Position numbers and translations under genes: made by a program. From Hirsutella rhossiliensis (Eukaryota; Ascomycota; Sordariomycetes; Hypocreales; Ophiocordycipitaceae): 64,000 bases of DNA. Shown here piece after piece: positions 34,561 through 47,017 of this stretch. Positions within the stretch are counted from its first letter, which is position 1. Each line of letters opens with the position of its first letter. Where the stretch lies: contig NW_025408667.1 of assembly GCF_020360975.1 (NCBI RefSeq), positions 7,006,001 to 7,070,000 of the forward strand, written 5' to 3'. The notes beneath the pieces were generated by a model, which saw only the letters and a program-made list of their open reading frames with translations, was not told the origin of the DNA and searched no databases.

Positions 34561-37500
34561 TCAGGATGCCTGCGCAGCAGTACCGGCCTCGGAGACCGCT
34601 GCCGCCGTTGCGGTTGGTTGGGCGGCGGCTCCGCCTTCTTCCGCGAGCAGCATAGTCGGGGACGGCTGCCCACGGGGTTTGAGGTTCCTGCGACCCGTGG
34701 CTTTATAGTACATGACGACGTCGCTGCCACCTTTCCAAATGTGGGCTCGGATGGTGGCCAGGCTCATGGTATGGCCCAACAACTGAACGTGTTCCGGTCA
34801 GCCACCCTCCAGGGCTCACAAGGGCGAGCGAGGCAAGACGCTGGTACTACTTACCTGGTCGTTGCAGTAAAGCTCAAGATAATCCTCGGGCTTCAGCCCA
34901 TCCGGCTGGTCTTCCAGCAACTCGTCGAGTCTCTCGGCCACGTATGCGAGGATCTTCTTGACCCGCAACATCCTGTTGGCGTTGAGCCGATTGGTTCCAT
35001 CGGCGGGTGAGATTGGTGGCAGATTGCTCATGGGATGTAGGATGAACGAAACCTTGATGGGTTCTTTGTGCGAGATGTAGTTTCGAAGGAGCACGTCTCC
35101 AAGCCACATTGGCGCCTTTTGCTCGATAATGTCCACGTCCCGGCCAATGTCCTCCACCGTGCCCTGGTAGATGTTGGCACTGCCGCCAGACGTCTCTTCC
35201 TGGATAATGACTCTTGTGCCTGCCGGAAGCTTCAGAACAGGCGTTTCGGTGGGCAGACTCGGTCTGATTTGAGTCTCTAGTGGCTTTTCCGGTGATTCGG
35301 CCAGCTGCTTGTCGTATTCCTGGCGTATCTTCTGTAGGACGCCAAAGAAGCTGTCGTCGACTTCCTTCTCGTGTGTAGAAGACGACTCGGACTCTTCGGT
35401 GCCGTCCTTTGCGACCGCCGGCTTCTCCTGGGTTGCTTGGGACAAGGACCGAAGCTTCTTGGAGCTAAATGACATCCTGAACTTCCTACCAAAGGGGGTG
35501 CCGGGAGACTTGCCGTTGTCAGACCCCTTATCAGGCCCTTTATCCCTGTCCCTCTCCTTACCTTTCTCGGCGCCGTTTTCGTGTGAGACCCTGGTCTCCG
35601 AGGTGTCTGTTGCGGGCGTGGCAGGCGCTCTGGCCGTTCTATCGGCGGCGAAGTAATCTTCCCTTTCCCCAGGGAGACCCCGATCCCAGGAACCGGACAC
35701 GCCATCCTGGCGAGCACTGGGGAGGCTTCCCGGGAGCCCGGGAGTTGCGAGCCCGATAGCGAGGCCGGGGGTGGGGACAGGAAGCTGGGGAGCGTTGGGC
35801 CGAGGCGTCGCGTCTTGTGCTGATACCTGCCAGCTCGGCGTACTGGGTTGGGGGAGGTCGATTGATATTGGGGCGCTGGGTCGGCTGGCGGCATGCCTTC
35901 TCTCCGCTTCGTCGTTCAGTTTCTGGCGGTATAGCTCATCACGCTTGATTTCCTCACTGATGAGGTTCGCAAACAGGTACCGTAGAATCCATCGCCCGAG
36001 AATGACTGGGCCATACTTGGTTAGCCAAGTAGCCAATGGCGTAAAGAATGGGCATCCTCACTTCTCTGGTCCTCCTTGAATTCTAGTGGCTCCTCCCACT
36101 TCAGCTCATCCGCGTATACTTCGGCATCGAAGCAATTAAAAGGCTCCAGCACCACTGTGAGGTTGCCCGAGCTCAAATCGACCGAGCACCAGGGAGCTAC
36201 GGCCTCCCGGGTGTTGACGGCCTTGTCAACGTCTTCGAGATGCTGCTTGCCAAAGCTCTGTATGGGTTTGCACTGAATACTCAAGTCAGCATTTGGATCC
36301 CAGATCTTGTCGCTGGATGGCAAACCGCAATCAGATCCCAAAGCAACACGTCACCTGCCGTGTCAAGAGTCAAAACCCTTCTCCTATCGTTGAGCATCTT
36401 GTGTTTCAGCAGGCCAAATTGACCCTCAATGGTTTCCTCGGGCACCTGATGAATAGGTCTGACTGTCAAGTCTGGCTGGTCCTCCACGGCCTCCGAGGCC
36501 CTTCTGGCCAAGCTCTCACTAATCGTGACCGAGTCTGGGTCCCGATTGCTTCGTGACGAGAAGACAGCTGTGCTGGATAGACGGAGAACCGACTCAGGGG
36601 TGATCTCCCTCTTATCCATGACGTCAGTTTCTGGCCGATAGGGCGGTACGAGCCCGTTGGACGCCGTGGCAGAGGCTCGCTCGTGTCGAAGGTCCTGAGG
36701 GAGCTTGATGTTGCCGCTTGTGTCTATGTCTCCCCAGCGGTTAATGGATGAGCGATTCGTGGCCGTCCAAATGTGGCCGGCGGCGGCTACGACCTTGGAG
36801 ACGCCAAAGTTCTCCTGTACAACAGCAAGACTAAGACCGTCGTCCATGTCCTCCAGACTGCTCCGGACATCCGTCTTAGCAACCAGGCCGGAGCGGTCGC
36901 TGCTGTAAAAGATGCCCAGCCGGGGGTCATCGGAATAGAGAGACCAGATACTCTCGTCGTGCATGGTGAATGTATACATGCAACGCCCGCCCCGGACACT
37001 CCACATCTTGATAGTCTTATCGGCGCCGGCGCTCAGGATGATGTCGCCGGCGTCATCGATGAGAATGGACCGGATATTGTCGAGGTGGCCGACCAGCTTG
37101 GAGACCTTGGAGCCGGTTCGGGGATCGTATAATCGCACCATCTTGTCCGGCCCACCACTGGCCAGGATGCTGCGGCCGACGGCGAGGGCATAGACGGAGC
37201 CCTTTTCCGTCACCTCCTCGCCCTTGATGTCGACCTCGAGCGTCTTGCCGGCACCGTCGAGGTCCCAGAGGCGGATTTTGCGATCGAGACCGCCCGAAGC
37301 AACCCAGTTGGCGTTAATGTCAGCCGGGGGCGTGGCGACGCATTTGACGTAGTCGGCGTGCTCGCCGATGGTGTGGGCGCGGGTCCTGTCCTCCTCGGAG
37401 TACGGCCGCCATAGCTTGACTGCGAGATCTGAGGAAGCCGAAACCAAGGCGGTATTGTTCTGTGCCAGGGCGATGTCGTTGATCCAATGCATGTGCGCCT

Positions 37501-38035
37501 GGGTCTGGGCGCGCAGCCTCGTCGTCGGCCTGCGCGGGGCATCACGGCCGCCAGCGCCATGAGAATCGAGGTCGAGGTCCCATGCGCATAGGATGCCGTC
37601 GCGTCCGCCAGAGTAGCTGGACAGGTTAGCCGAGGGTGCGTGCCTTGGGCAGAAGGTGAGCTCACAGGATGCCGTTGCTAGCGTCGACGGCCAGACCGTT
37701 GACGCCGAGACGGTGGCCGCCAGCAGAAGATTTGGCGTTCTCGAGAACTGGATTGCGCGGTCAGCGTCAAGGCGACGAGGAGCTGGGGTCACGACACTCT
37801 GAGCAGCACTGTGTGATGCGCAAGCGCTCTGTGTAGCATGCGGCGGTGCACCGGGGGGCTGGAAGAGACATATATATATATATATATAAATATATATTTA
37901 ATATGTCGGTCCATTGGTGGTGACGAGAAGCACAGCTCGCTGCGACACGAGCGGGAACATACATGGCCCGGAGCAAGCGGCGAGCGGGTAGAGAGACTGA
38001 CCGTAACTGATTCTCTGACGGGCCTTTTTGGCCAT
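34561..38035 (-). CDS. WDR48/Bun107-type WD40 cofactor of deubiquitinases
   Basis: Six exons: 38035-38002, 37747-37666, 37616-36326, 36272-36062, 36005-34855 and 34782-34561, giving 996 aa. The N-terminus [15 protein letters not shown], then [11 protein letters not shown]...[12 protein letters not shown], is the family hallmark. Seven or more WD40 repeats follow ([70 protein letters not shown]). A low-complexity region rich in Lys/Asp/Ser (about residues 560-690) separates them from a C-terminal SUMO/ubiquitin-like domain ending in [21 protein letters not shown]. In animals and fission yeast this protein (UAF1/Bun107) activates USP1/USP12/USP46-type deubiquitinases. The first intron is long (254 nt) and contains TA repeats. 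It is not CreC, which has a different domain layout. Confidence 0.92.
37870..37897. repeat. TA-rich microsatellite in intron 1 of the WDR48 gene
   Basis: About 19 nt of perfect AT alternation followed by an interrupted TATATAT. It lies inside the 254-nt first intron. Confidence 0.9.
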
Positions 38036-39471
38036 GGCGCAAGCTGGTGGTGTTTCGACGCCCAACGATGCGCAAGAAAGGGAGAGACAGGAGACGGAGA
38101 ATGAGACAGGCGGCGGCTGCACGGCACGGGCGCTATCAGCAGTGCCAAGAGGGCATCCAGAAATATGTAATGCCTGAACGAAGACGTATGTACCTGCCCT
38201 TTCCTGTACTGCTTCGTGGGTAAGGTTACCTCTTACAGTAAGGTGCTCCCACGAACTCTCCTGTACGTACTCCGTACTGCAGGGCAGAAGGTACTGTACC
38301 TACCTTACCTACCTACCTTCGGTACCTTTAAGCCGAGTAGGTAAGGTAATTATTTAATTACCTCTGCCTCGGACGAGAAAGAGCCTGGACTCGGACTCTG
38401 AGCCGAACCAAGGCAAGCTCTGTACCCTTTCCTCCAACTCCGAATGCAGCCTCAAGGAGGGGAAAGCTCACTCTCGCGGATTACGCCGGCCATTTTCCGC
38501 GCCTGCGGAAACTGGGCAGGTACCCACATGGCAGGTACCGCCAACTGCTTCGGATAATGCCGGTATCTGATCTCGACTCTTCTGGCCGAGTTCTGTCGTC
38601 AACTTTCCGAATCTAGGTACAGTACCTTGCCAACTCTCTCGACCGTGTCGTTCCTGCCTTCCGCACACGTTGAGGGATTTATGACAATACGTACGGCACC
38701 CAGCTGGTTACCAGACAGTTCACGTGACAACTGACGACCACCAGCAACAGACCGATCCAATGGGAGGTGACACAGGACGCTTACTTTGGATCAAGTATCA
38801 AGTTCAAATCTTCCACTACCTTGAGGCATCGTGCCCTAGCTCTCGACGTTGCCCGTCGCGCCTTTCATGACAAACCTCGTTGGCTTGCGCAGCATCCAAA
38901 CCCAATGTGTGTATGAATTTCCCTGCCAGTTCACGTCTCGGCATGCTTCGTCGTTGATGGTTGCTCTTGGCGACCCCAGCCCAAAGCCTTCGGGATTGCT
39001 CTCCCAAATGACCACTCCACAAGCCGCAAGCTCAAGAGCAGCTCCCCTCTCTCGTGCTCGAGTAGAGTGTTAATCCAGAGTGCGGAACTCTGGAAAGTGT
39101 CTCTAGAGCAGGGTGTGCGTGCCTCTTCGATCCCGGATTGGTGCTGGCAATCTTCGAATGATACGACGAAATCTCCTCGTGCTGGGCAGGGCAGCTGGCC
39201 TTTCGTCGTCGCGTGCTCCATACTGCCCAACAGGTGGGCATGTAAACGGGTTCAAGCGCAACAGGCGTAAAAAGCTGACCTGGCTTGAAAGGTAAGCCCG
39301 TGTAATCTGGGCGTCTTTGCTATGGGCTCGGTCAGTTTTGCTCTGCCCACTTGCTCCGTCTGCGTCCACGTGTCGGCAACCAGGCGTAGGCTCCGAACTG
39401 GTGCATTGCCATGTTACTTACTGTTGAGATGTGGTTCCTATCGACACGCCAGCGGTCGACGACATCTTTGT
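38036..39471. other. Intergenic, promoter of WDR48
   Basis: Contains the TACC/GTAC-rich tract at 38216-38365 with one TACTCCGTA copy at 38268-38276. No gene was recognised in the rest. Confidence 0.55.
38216..38365. repeat. TACC/AGGTA low-complexity palindromic tract
   Basis: Dense overlapping AGGTAC, TTACCTACC and GTACTGTACC words on both strands, followed by an AT-rich stretch. Similar tracts recur at about 29031-29075, 44740-44825 and 45006-45052, always intergenic. Confidence 0.7.
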
Positions 39472-39672
39472 CTACATGACGACGCAGCCGCAGCCCACGG
39501 GGCACCACCTGGCCGAGTGTATGCCACTTTGGCCCTCGCACTGCGGACAGTCATCCGTGTTGTAGAGCACCTCAATCTTGATCCCAGGACATGCCTCCCT
39601 CTTGTAGCATTCCGTGGTTCCTCTGGAGACTTGATGACAGCACCCATATTCGACGAGTGTTCGGAGACACAT
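39472..39672 (-). CDS. Cys-rich mini-protein, unknown
   Basis: 66 aa from ATG 39672 (MCLRTLVEYGCCHQVSRG). It has ten cysteines at residues 2, 11, 12, 22, 28, 42, 45, 57, 61 and 63 plus His13. The CCH...C...C...CPQC layout resembles small zinc-binding proteins that are numerous in Pezizomycotina and usually begin MC followed by a hydrophobic strand and a CGH-like motif. No signal peptide, so a cytosolic or nuclear metal-binding protein is likelier than an effector. An in-frame ATG at 39789 would extend it to 105 aa with sequence that looks non-conserved. No transcription evidence is possible here. Confidence 0.5.
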   Translation of the reverse strand: MCLRTLVEYGCCHQVSRGTTECYKREACPGIKIEVLYNTDDCPQCEGQSGIHSARWCPVGCGCVVM

Positions 39673-41150
39673 GGACACGGTGGTTGGGTCAAATGGGACG
39701 AGATCGGACGGCGGATGCCAAAGTCGAGCCTTTGTTCGCAAGGGGCTGGCTGATGTGTGTGTTGCGAGATGGGCAGCGCGGACGTTCATGGTAGTGCTCA
39801 GCGAGTTGGACACACGGGGGCGGCACTGGGCGACGTTATGGACTACGCGGATACCATTCTACTCTTAAAGGCTTGACAGCCTAGGGGGAGCGAGGCGGTG
39901 CTGCCGGCATAATGGACAGCTGTCTTCTGTCACCCAGACAGCAGGACTACTGCACTCCGTGTATCATCGACAACGGACGCTCCTTGTAGAGGCCATGGAC
40001 CAATCCGGGCATGAAACATGTGCGGACGACTCGGAAAAGGTAATATGGAGAGTTTGCTTGACTAGAAGCACACTTCTTCTGCGACGGTAAGCCCTCGGCC
40101 ACCCACCCACTGCGGCCTAGCCTGGCTGGCAAGCCATAATTCATGCCGCGTAACGACGGATTACCGAACTCGCCGTCCGCGCCTCTCTGGTCGATGGCAC
40201 TCGTCGTGACGCTGCCTGGTCCCCGCGTCGCACCGGCGGACAGCCACCAGGGCAGCAAACAGTTGCTTGAGCAAGGGATGTATGTATCCGACAGTCTTGG
40301 GCGATGATGTCCAGTCATGATTAGTGAGTGATTAGGTATCCGTCCCTTTTCTCTGGCCAACGCCGTGACGCCAAGCTCTGGGGCATCTTGCGTTGCAGCA
40401 CCCCGGCATCATGAAAAAGTCGTGCATCGTGCTCCATCGACGACACGTGTCGGCGGGGGTTGCCCCACGCAAGCCTCCATCCATCCGACGGTGCGAGAGC
40501 GCCGTGCTGCACAGTCCCGTAGACTGTGTACACTCGTACCAAGGTACTCCCTACGTCGGCGTACACAAACTGGAGAGCGAGGGCCAGCCGCCTGACGCGG
40601 ACCCGGCACCTGATTGTTCCGGGCCACCCGCCTTGCGCCAGTGAGAAAAAAATCGCTGCTCTTGATTTTCTTCCCCTCCAAAGGTCAAGTCAGCAGACGA
40701 TCCCTCGATACTGGCTTCGGGCAGTCCCTCGCACTCGCCTGCCTCAGGTCTGCTGCGCTTTATTCGCGCCTTTTCCCTTGTGCGGCCGCTCTCCGTCACT
40801 CTCCCGCCCTGCAGATCGCTCCGAGACACAGGCGACACGCCCTCTTGCGTCGTTTGCCTGGCCATTTCGGCCCACGTTGCGCTCGAGCAGCACCCAACCC
40901 CCCATCACGAGTCAAACGCTTGATTGCCACCCTCGAGGAACCCAATTTTGCCGTTGTACAGCTCTGAGCTAGCACAGCCAGTTCATCCTCGCTGCCGCCG
41001 CTTCTTCATCTTCGCTGCGCCCTTGACCTTGGCGGCTGCCCGTCAAGCTCCATCGCCGGCCCCAAAACCCTTGGAGCTGCCATCGCTTCTTGTTCATCCT
41101 TCGACACCTTACTCTTCTGCGTCACCAGCAGGGAGCTTTGAGAGGGGAAT
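39673..41150. other. Divergent intergenic region and leader of the KH gene
   Basis: 1.5 kb. The last 400 bp is a pyrimidine-rich leader of the gene at 41151. The remainder shows no gene features. Confidence 0.55.
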
Positions 41151-42979
41151 ATGGCGGAACCACAAGCTGACATTCAGAGCATCTTGGCCGCGCTCGGTAA
41201 GGCCCATGAGCTTGTTTTCGTCCGCAATCCGGCTTCGATTTGCTAACTCTGCGACACAGCATCACAGCGCCCTCCAGCTTCGACGCCGAATCCAACGCCT
41301 CCTGGCGCTCCTGGCCATGGCTATCCGGCTCCGGCCCCGTCTGCGCCACCAGGTGGCTACCAGCCTCCTCCCCCTCCCGGCGGCGCTCCTGGTTATGGCA
41401 ATCCAGGCCATCCTCTGCCTGCACCGGCCTTGAGCGGAAATGTCGACTTGAGTGCCATCCGGCCCATCAACTCGGGAACAATGAATTTTGACGACGTTGT
41501 TTCCAAGGCAAGAGCCTTTGCGGCGGAAAAAGGAGCAACCTCTTACGACCGGCCGCTCGTGTACGGCTCCGACCCGAGGAACCCTGATCGACCGTATCGG
41601 CGCTCGAGGTCTCGCTCCCCCGCTCGGGGCGACTACCAAAGAGGCGACCGCCGAGGCGGTCACGGTCGTGAGTACGGACGCGACCGCTCGTACTCGCCTC
41701 CCCCGCGTGGCCGAACTTTTTCGCCCCGTGGAGCAGGTGGCCGGGAAAGATCTCCCCTGCGAGGGGCCGACGACAACTCCGAAACCATTCAGATCGAGTC
41801 GAGCCTCGTGGGACTGATTATCGGCCGACAAGGCGAGAATCTCCGCCGCATCGAGGCAGACTCGAACTGCCGCGTTCAGTTTCTGGCCGCCACCGATGGG
41901 GGCCCCTTCCGACAATGCAGAATCTCTGGTCCCGGGCAACGCCGTGCAGAGGTCAAGACGGCCATCAACCGCATCATCGAAGACAGTGGAATGGGCGCTC
42001 TCAACCGCATCCCGGATACCACGAGAGACGCGAGCCGGGGTGGCTCCGCATCGCTGCGAGAAGGCGAGGACCACATGCAAATCATGGTGCCCGACCGCAC
42101 CGTGGGGCTGATCATCGGTCGTGGAGGCGAAACCATTCGTGACTTGCAGGAGAGATCTGGCTGTCACATCAACATTGTCGGGGAGTCCAAGAGCGTCAAT
42201 GGTTTGCGTCCCGTGAACTTGATCGGAACCGTCGAGTCTTCCACTCGAGCCAAGGATCTTATCCTGGAAATCGTCGACAGCGACACGCGAGGCGACGGCC
42301 CTGCCGCCAAGAAGCCTCCCGTCGGCGGTCGCAGCGAGGCACCGATGAGGGACCTCGGGGGAGGAGGTGGCCAGGACAAGGTCAACGATGCCATCTACGT
42401 TCCCTCGGACGCAGTAGGTATGATCATCGGAAAGGGAGGAGAAACGATCCGCGAGATGCAGAACAGCACCGGGTGCAAGATCAATGTGGCTCAGTCGTCC
42501 GGCCCCGGCGAGGTCCAAAGGGAGATTGCCTTGATTGGAACGCGCGACAGTATCGCTCGCGCCAAGCAGGCCATTGACGAGAAGGTCGATGCCGTGGTAA
42601 GTGGCGACATATCAGCCCTCCATGCTTCTGCAGTTTGCTAATGGCACCGCAGCGACAGAAGAGCGGCGGCGGAGGCGGCGGCGGAGGCGGAGGCGGGGGC
42701 GGGGGCGGCCGGGGCCGAGGACACCAAGACCTTGACCGAGGGTCCTCCTATTCGCAGCCAGGGCCGAGCCCGTCTACTAACCCGGCGCCCCAAGCACAAG
42801 CAGGCGACGCTGCCGACCCCTATGCCCAATGTGAGTTTTCGTCTGCTGAACTTGGCGAGTTGGTGCTGACTGGCTTTCTAGACGGCGGGTATCAAAACTA
42901 CATCACGCTCTGGTACCAGTCGTTGATGTACCAGCAGCAGCAGCAAGGCGGACAAGGAGCGCCAGCGCCCGGGGCCTAG
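41151..42979 (+). CDS. Three-KH-domain RNA/ssDNA-binding protein (FUBP/KSRP-like)
   Basis: Four exons: 41151-41196, 41260-42596, 42653-42830 and 42882-42979, giving 552 aa. Exon 1 encodes MAEPQADIQSILAAL. A Pro/Gly-rich segment (about 20-70) and an RS/RG-rich segment (YRRSRSRSPARGDYQRGDRR) precede three KH domains around residues 190-262, 288-360 and 392-460. All have intact GXXG loops (GRQG, GRGG, GKGG). A 15-residue poly-Gly run coded by a GGC repeat (about 42665-42706) and a C-terminal YGGYQNYITLWYQSLMYQQQQ motif follow. The last is like the YxxWYQ repeats of FUBP/KSRP proteins that contact transcription or decay factors. Likely binds U-rich or T-rich single strands in transcription, splicing or mRNA stability. 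The small 5' exon and C-terminal exons follow GT-AG rules. Confidence 0.9.
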
Positions 42980-45900
42980 TGATGTCCCCCGTCTCGACAG
43001 CGCGATGGAGTGCTTTCGTGACTGGGTGACCCTGATCGAGCTTGGTTGCGCAGCCCGCGCGGACCGAGCATCCATCTGAGATGCCTTGACTTGACTGATG
43101 TTGCCTCGTGGCCCCGAGGCGCCGCCCACCACAGCATGACGTTTTGATGGTGCCCACGACTGTACAGCATATTCCGTTTCCGTTTCTTGCTTCGTCTCTG
43201 GCCCCGCCTTCTTTTACCCCTGGATCCTCATTGCCTGCCGACATGGTTTGCCTTGATGAACGTATACCCTCGTCTATGAGCCGGGCCAGACAGTGCATGA
43301 CATAGCATTGCGCGGCCAATTATGACCTCCGTCGTGCCTGAAGCTCGCCTCTACACTGCATGATGTCGGTCCGAGTCCGCCGGGACATGGCCTGACTCGA
43401 TGGACCCGGCGTGTTCTGGGCGATGAGCTCTGGACGCCGGTGGCTTTGAGATGCTGAGGCCAGAGAATGTCATGGTGGCCAGCTGGCAGTTGCAGTTTAA
43501 CACCCGCCCCCCACTCGTTGGCGACGACCGCCTTTTGCGCAGCCAGACTCGCGTTTCTAACCCTCTTTACACAGCCAGCCTAGCGAGTGTGTCAAGGGGA
43601 TGTGATCTCTCGCCTAAGGTACCTTGACGGCAATGCTGTGGAGACTTGACCATCCGAAGGCCCTTTGACTGCGACGGGACTGAACTTGGACCGGGAGTCT
43701 TCGGCACATGACCTGCCTGCACCGGATCAACGAGCCTGGCCTTGTTCTAACCTCTGGACGTGCTGTCGCGCTGCTGCTGTGTCACGTCGCCTTAGCCTAC
43801 ATTCCCTCTTTGCGTCTCCCACATTTTCTTCTTTGCCTGCATCAGGGTTCGCGGTGCTTGTAACTGGTAGTTCTGGAGGGGAGGCGGTTGACCAAGGGGG
43901 TACGGGAGGGAGTTGGAGGAACGCAGTCAGGAGTGTACATTAGCTGCACTCGGCCTTTGAATGAGGCGGTTACATGCGGCAAGATTTGGGGCCCTACTGT
44001 GACGGTTCCGTGGATATTGTTTGAAGGCGGCAGACGCGCGAGAGCAGCGACAGGCCACTTGCATCAAGACTCGGGCGCGGCGAGGCAGGATGCGGGTGGC
44101 AGCTTCGGCTGGAGATGGGCCGATGTGGATTGGCATGTTTTCTCCTTCTTATTAGTGGGTATAGATAGCTACGGATGGATATCCAGGCTGCGGGGAGAGG
44201 GGGGCAGAGGGGGGCGCGGATGGGCCGGTATTACGGTACAATAGTGCCGGCTGTGTAGTTTCCGAGTCTTGTTCCGTCAAGTACGAATATGTGTCAAGAA
44301 ACTAGCCAAGTTGCTAAGGTAGGCTGCATCCCCGTTTTGTGTCTTTGCTTTTCAGTCCCGTCGGTCCCACCCGCGGCTGTGTCTGTGTCTCAATGGCCTC
44401 ACCATACAGGGGTGAGACGGGGTCTAGAACGGGCGCTTTTCTCCTGGCGGCCGTCTGCGATTGGCCAGGATGTGAGAGGCGCAAGCTTTGGGACAAGCAA
44501 GCCTTGGGACATGTGCAGTGCCCTCTCTCGTCTGTCTTTACAATGCTGCTGGGACTCGGCTCGGCGGGAGGTTGACTATACGCGTCAGAGGAGACGGCTC
44601 CGAGGCCTTTTTGCGAACATGTTTGGCCGCTCGCTGCAGCATCCTAGACTGTGCCGCGCGGGGGTACGAGCCGCCGTAGCCCTCTGCGAGCGCCCACTGA
44701 AGACTGCTGCTAGCTAATTATGTACCTTGCCCGCGGCGGCTTACGGAGTATACTAACTAGGTAATGTACAGGTAGTGTGGGTGAGAAGGTACAGTATGTA
44801 GGGATGTACAAGCAAGTAGTGGGACCGTAGCACACTGCTTGTCCGACTTTACGCAAAGCACCCCGATTCCCACTGACCTTGGCAACCTTGCCGACTTTCG
44901 GGCCCCTTTGTTCCGTTCCATGGACCACAGGTCCTCCCTCCTCTCGTTGAGCGTCTCTCTCCGGGCGAGATGCTCCGTACAGTGCTCATTGTGTACGAGG
45001 TCAACCTTGCCTAGGTACCTACCTAAGGTAGACACCTACCTACTGCACCTCTAAATGGCACGTGCGCGCATGTATCTATCCGTACAGTACGGAGGTACAC
45101 ACGTTGAGATGCAACTGCAACTGCTGCCTGCTTCCCGTCTGCAGCGGCAAGGTCTGTACGTACCGGCGGAGACCTCGAGTAACCTCTGTACTACGTACTG
45201 CCATCTTTCATTATCCGTACCAGGCTTCCTTCCTTGCCTCTGTGTCAAACCCTACACCGCCCGACAAAGAAAGACGAGGGGAGAATCAGGAGGAAAAGGA
45301 GAAGAGAGACGGCAAGGAAAAGAAAACAGGAGTGAGATTGACGGGAGCAGCAGTATCAACTACTGGACTCCGTACGCAAGGCTGGCGTCATCTGTCAACC
45401 CGACCAGCTTGAACCACATGCGTTTGCCCATCATCAATCAATACACTTGCCGATTTATTTTTCCTTTTTCCCTTCTTCTTTTCCTCTTTGTACGCCCGGG
45501 CTCTCCCCCCTCTCCTTCTCTCTCTCCCGCCCCATTCTCCGCGCCGTCCATCCGCATAATCTCGCCCACCCAGACTCCTTCTCCACCGACCTCTTCCGTC
45601 CTCCGTTGCTCATCGCTTTACCTCCCTGCCCGCCTCCCGAGACGGTCAGCTGAAGAGAACAACACACCACACACACAAGGGAGAAGCACACTGCATTCAG
45701 ACATACATACATACGACGCTTCCTCGGCCCGACCCGTCCGTTGTCGCGCGTGTGTTAGTGGAGCTTCTGACGTTGGCGCCTTGCTTTACTTTACGCTTCT
45801 TCATCCATCCATCCATCCATCCACACGCATCTTCCCTCCTTACACATGCCAAACCGCCTTGTTTGCGCACCTGGACGCTGGCCCATTCATCTCCTTGCCG

Positions 45901-46217
45901 CAGAGAGACATGGTTGCTTGTTTCGTGTGCCTACTGTAAGCTCGCCCATGTCGATGCATCCACCATCCGCCTTTTGACTCGTTGCTGCCCGACCCTCCAT
46001 CTTTCTCTCATCTGCACAAGCAAGCCGCTGCAGCTCAGCGCTCGCTCCGTCGTCACCGCACATAGCCGCCCATCTGCAAAACAACACACGACGCGGCCAA
46101 TCAGCCTGTCCTGTTGACACGACTATAGAGTTGAAATTCGCTCTTCACCCCCCATTGCCCCCTCATTTTCATCCATCGAAACGCCGTCCTCGTCGACATA
46201 CGCCCGTCGCCGCCATC
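42980..46217. other. 3.2 kb intergenic region
   Basis: No gene recognised. It holds TACGGAGTA at 44742-44750, TACC-rich tracts at about 44740-44825 and 45006-45052, and a CT-rich, presumably transcribed leader from about 45430 to 46217. The leader includes five ATCC units near 45804-45823. Confidence 0.5.
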
Positions 46218-46514
46218 ATGTGTCGTCTCCTTGTATTCACCGGCTCCTGCACGCGATGCGGTGAAACGCAAACATGGCAAGAACTCTCCCAGCAGCTATC
46301 GTGCCTCGAGGCCAAGAACAACGGCACCTTTGGCGAATGCGAGAGGGGCGTCTTCGCCGAGCAGCACGCCTTTGACCAAGAGTGCGACTGCTGCGCTGAA
46401 GAGGACGAGGGCGTCGGCGACGTCACAGACGAAGACATAATCCCGGTGCCCACCGCCAAGCGAGCCGCCGAATCCGACGAGACACAGCGCGAGCGCAAAA
46501 AGCAAAAGACGTGA
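46218..46514 (+). CDS. Cys-rich 98-aa protein with basic tail
   Basis: Single exon, 98 aa, start MCRLLVFTGSCTRCGE. Cysteines at 2, 11, 14, 29, 41, 56, 58 and 59 suggest metal binding. The middle is acidic (EEDEGVGDVTDEDII) and the end is a bipartite basic signal (AKRAAESDETQRERKKQK), so a nuclear protein is likely. The MC-x(8)-CxRCG start resembles other small fungal hypothetical proteins, including the minus-strand gene at 39472. Function unknown. The leader is long and pyrimidine-rich, which suggests a real transcript. Confidence 0.65.
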   Translation: MCRLLVFTGSCTRCGETQTWQELSQQLSCLEAKNNGTFGECERGVFAEQHAFDQECDCCAEEDEGVGDVTDEDIIPVPTAKRAAESDETQRERKKQKT

Positions 46515-47017
46515 GAGATGCAAGGCGCGGAAATGGAATCGACAAGGGGCGACCAGGCCCACCACCGCCATTACTCCGTACCATTCCCGGCATTATCGAC
46601 CTCCGCCACAAGTGAGCCGACGGAATGAAGCCCGGCTTCTTGCTTCCCTTGGATCTCTCCTCCCTCACTGCAAGGCCACGGCGTTGAAAGGAATTTTGGC
46701 CACCAGGGACGGCATCGACGTGAGCGCAGCCATTACTTTCCATCTTTGGCTTGGCCGCCACCTGTCAAGCGGGGGAAACAGACCGGATCCCAAGCCTATG
46801 CTTCGATTCGGCAAGGGCTTCGAAGCGTTGGGGAAGTATTCTCTTGTGTATACCTTGACCGCTCATGCCTTCCTCGTCGTGTCACCCGAGTTGCGGACGG
46901 CTGCGAGTTACGCGCGCTGTCTCGTCGCCATCGCACGGCCGGGCCCTTTCTGTCCGAGGCTGCCTAGCAGATCGTCTCGGCTTCGCCATCGCCTCCGACT
47001 TCAAGACCAGTCCGTGA
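46515..47017. other. Convergent 3' intergenic region
   Basis: 503 bp between two stop codons, with TACTCCGTA at 46572-46580. Confidence 0.6.

Noticed and set aside
38755..38825. tRNA-like GTTCAAATC box
   Set aside because: No matching acceptor stem or A box around it.
45055..45939. 294-codon plus-strand frame upstream of the 98-aa gene
   Set aside because: Ser/Pro/Leu composition from CT-rich leader DNA; no domain.
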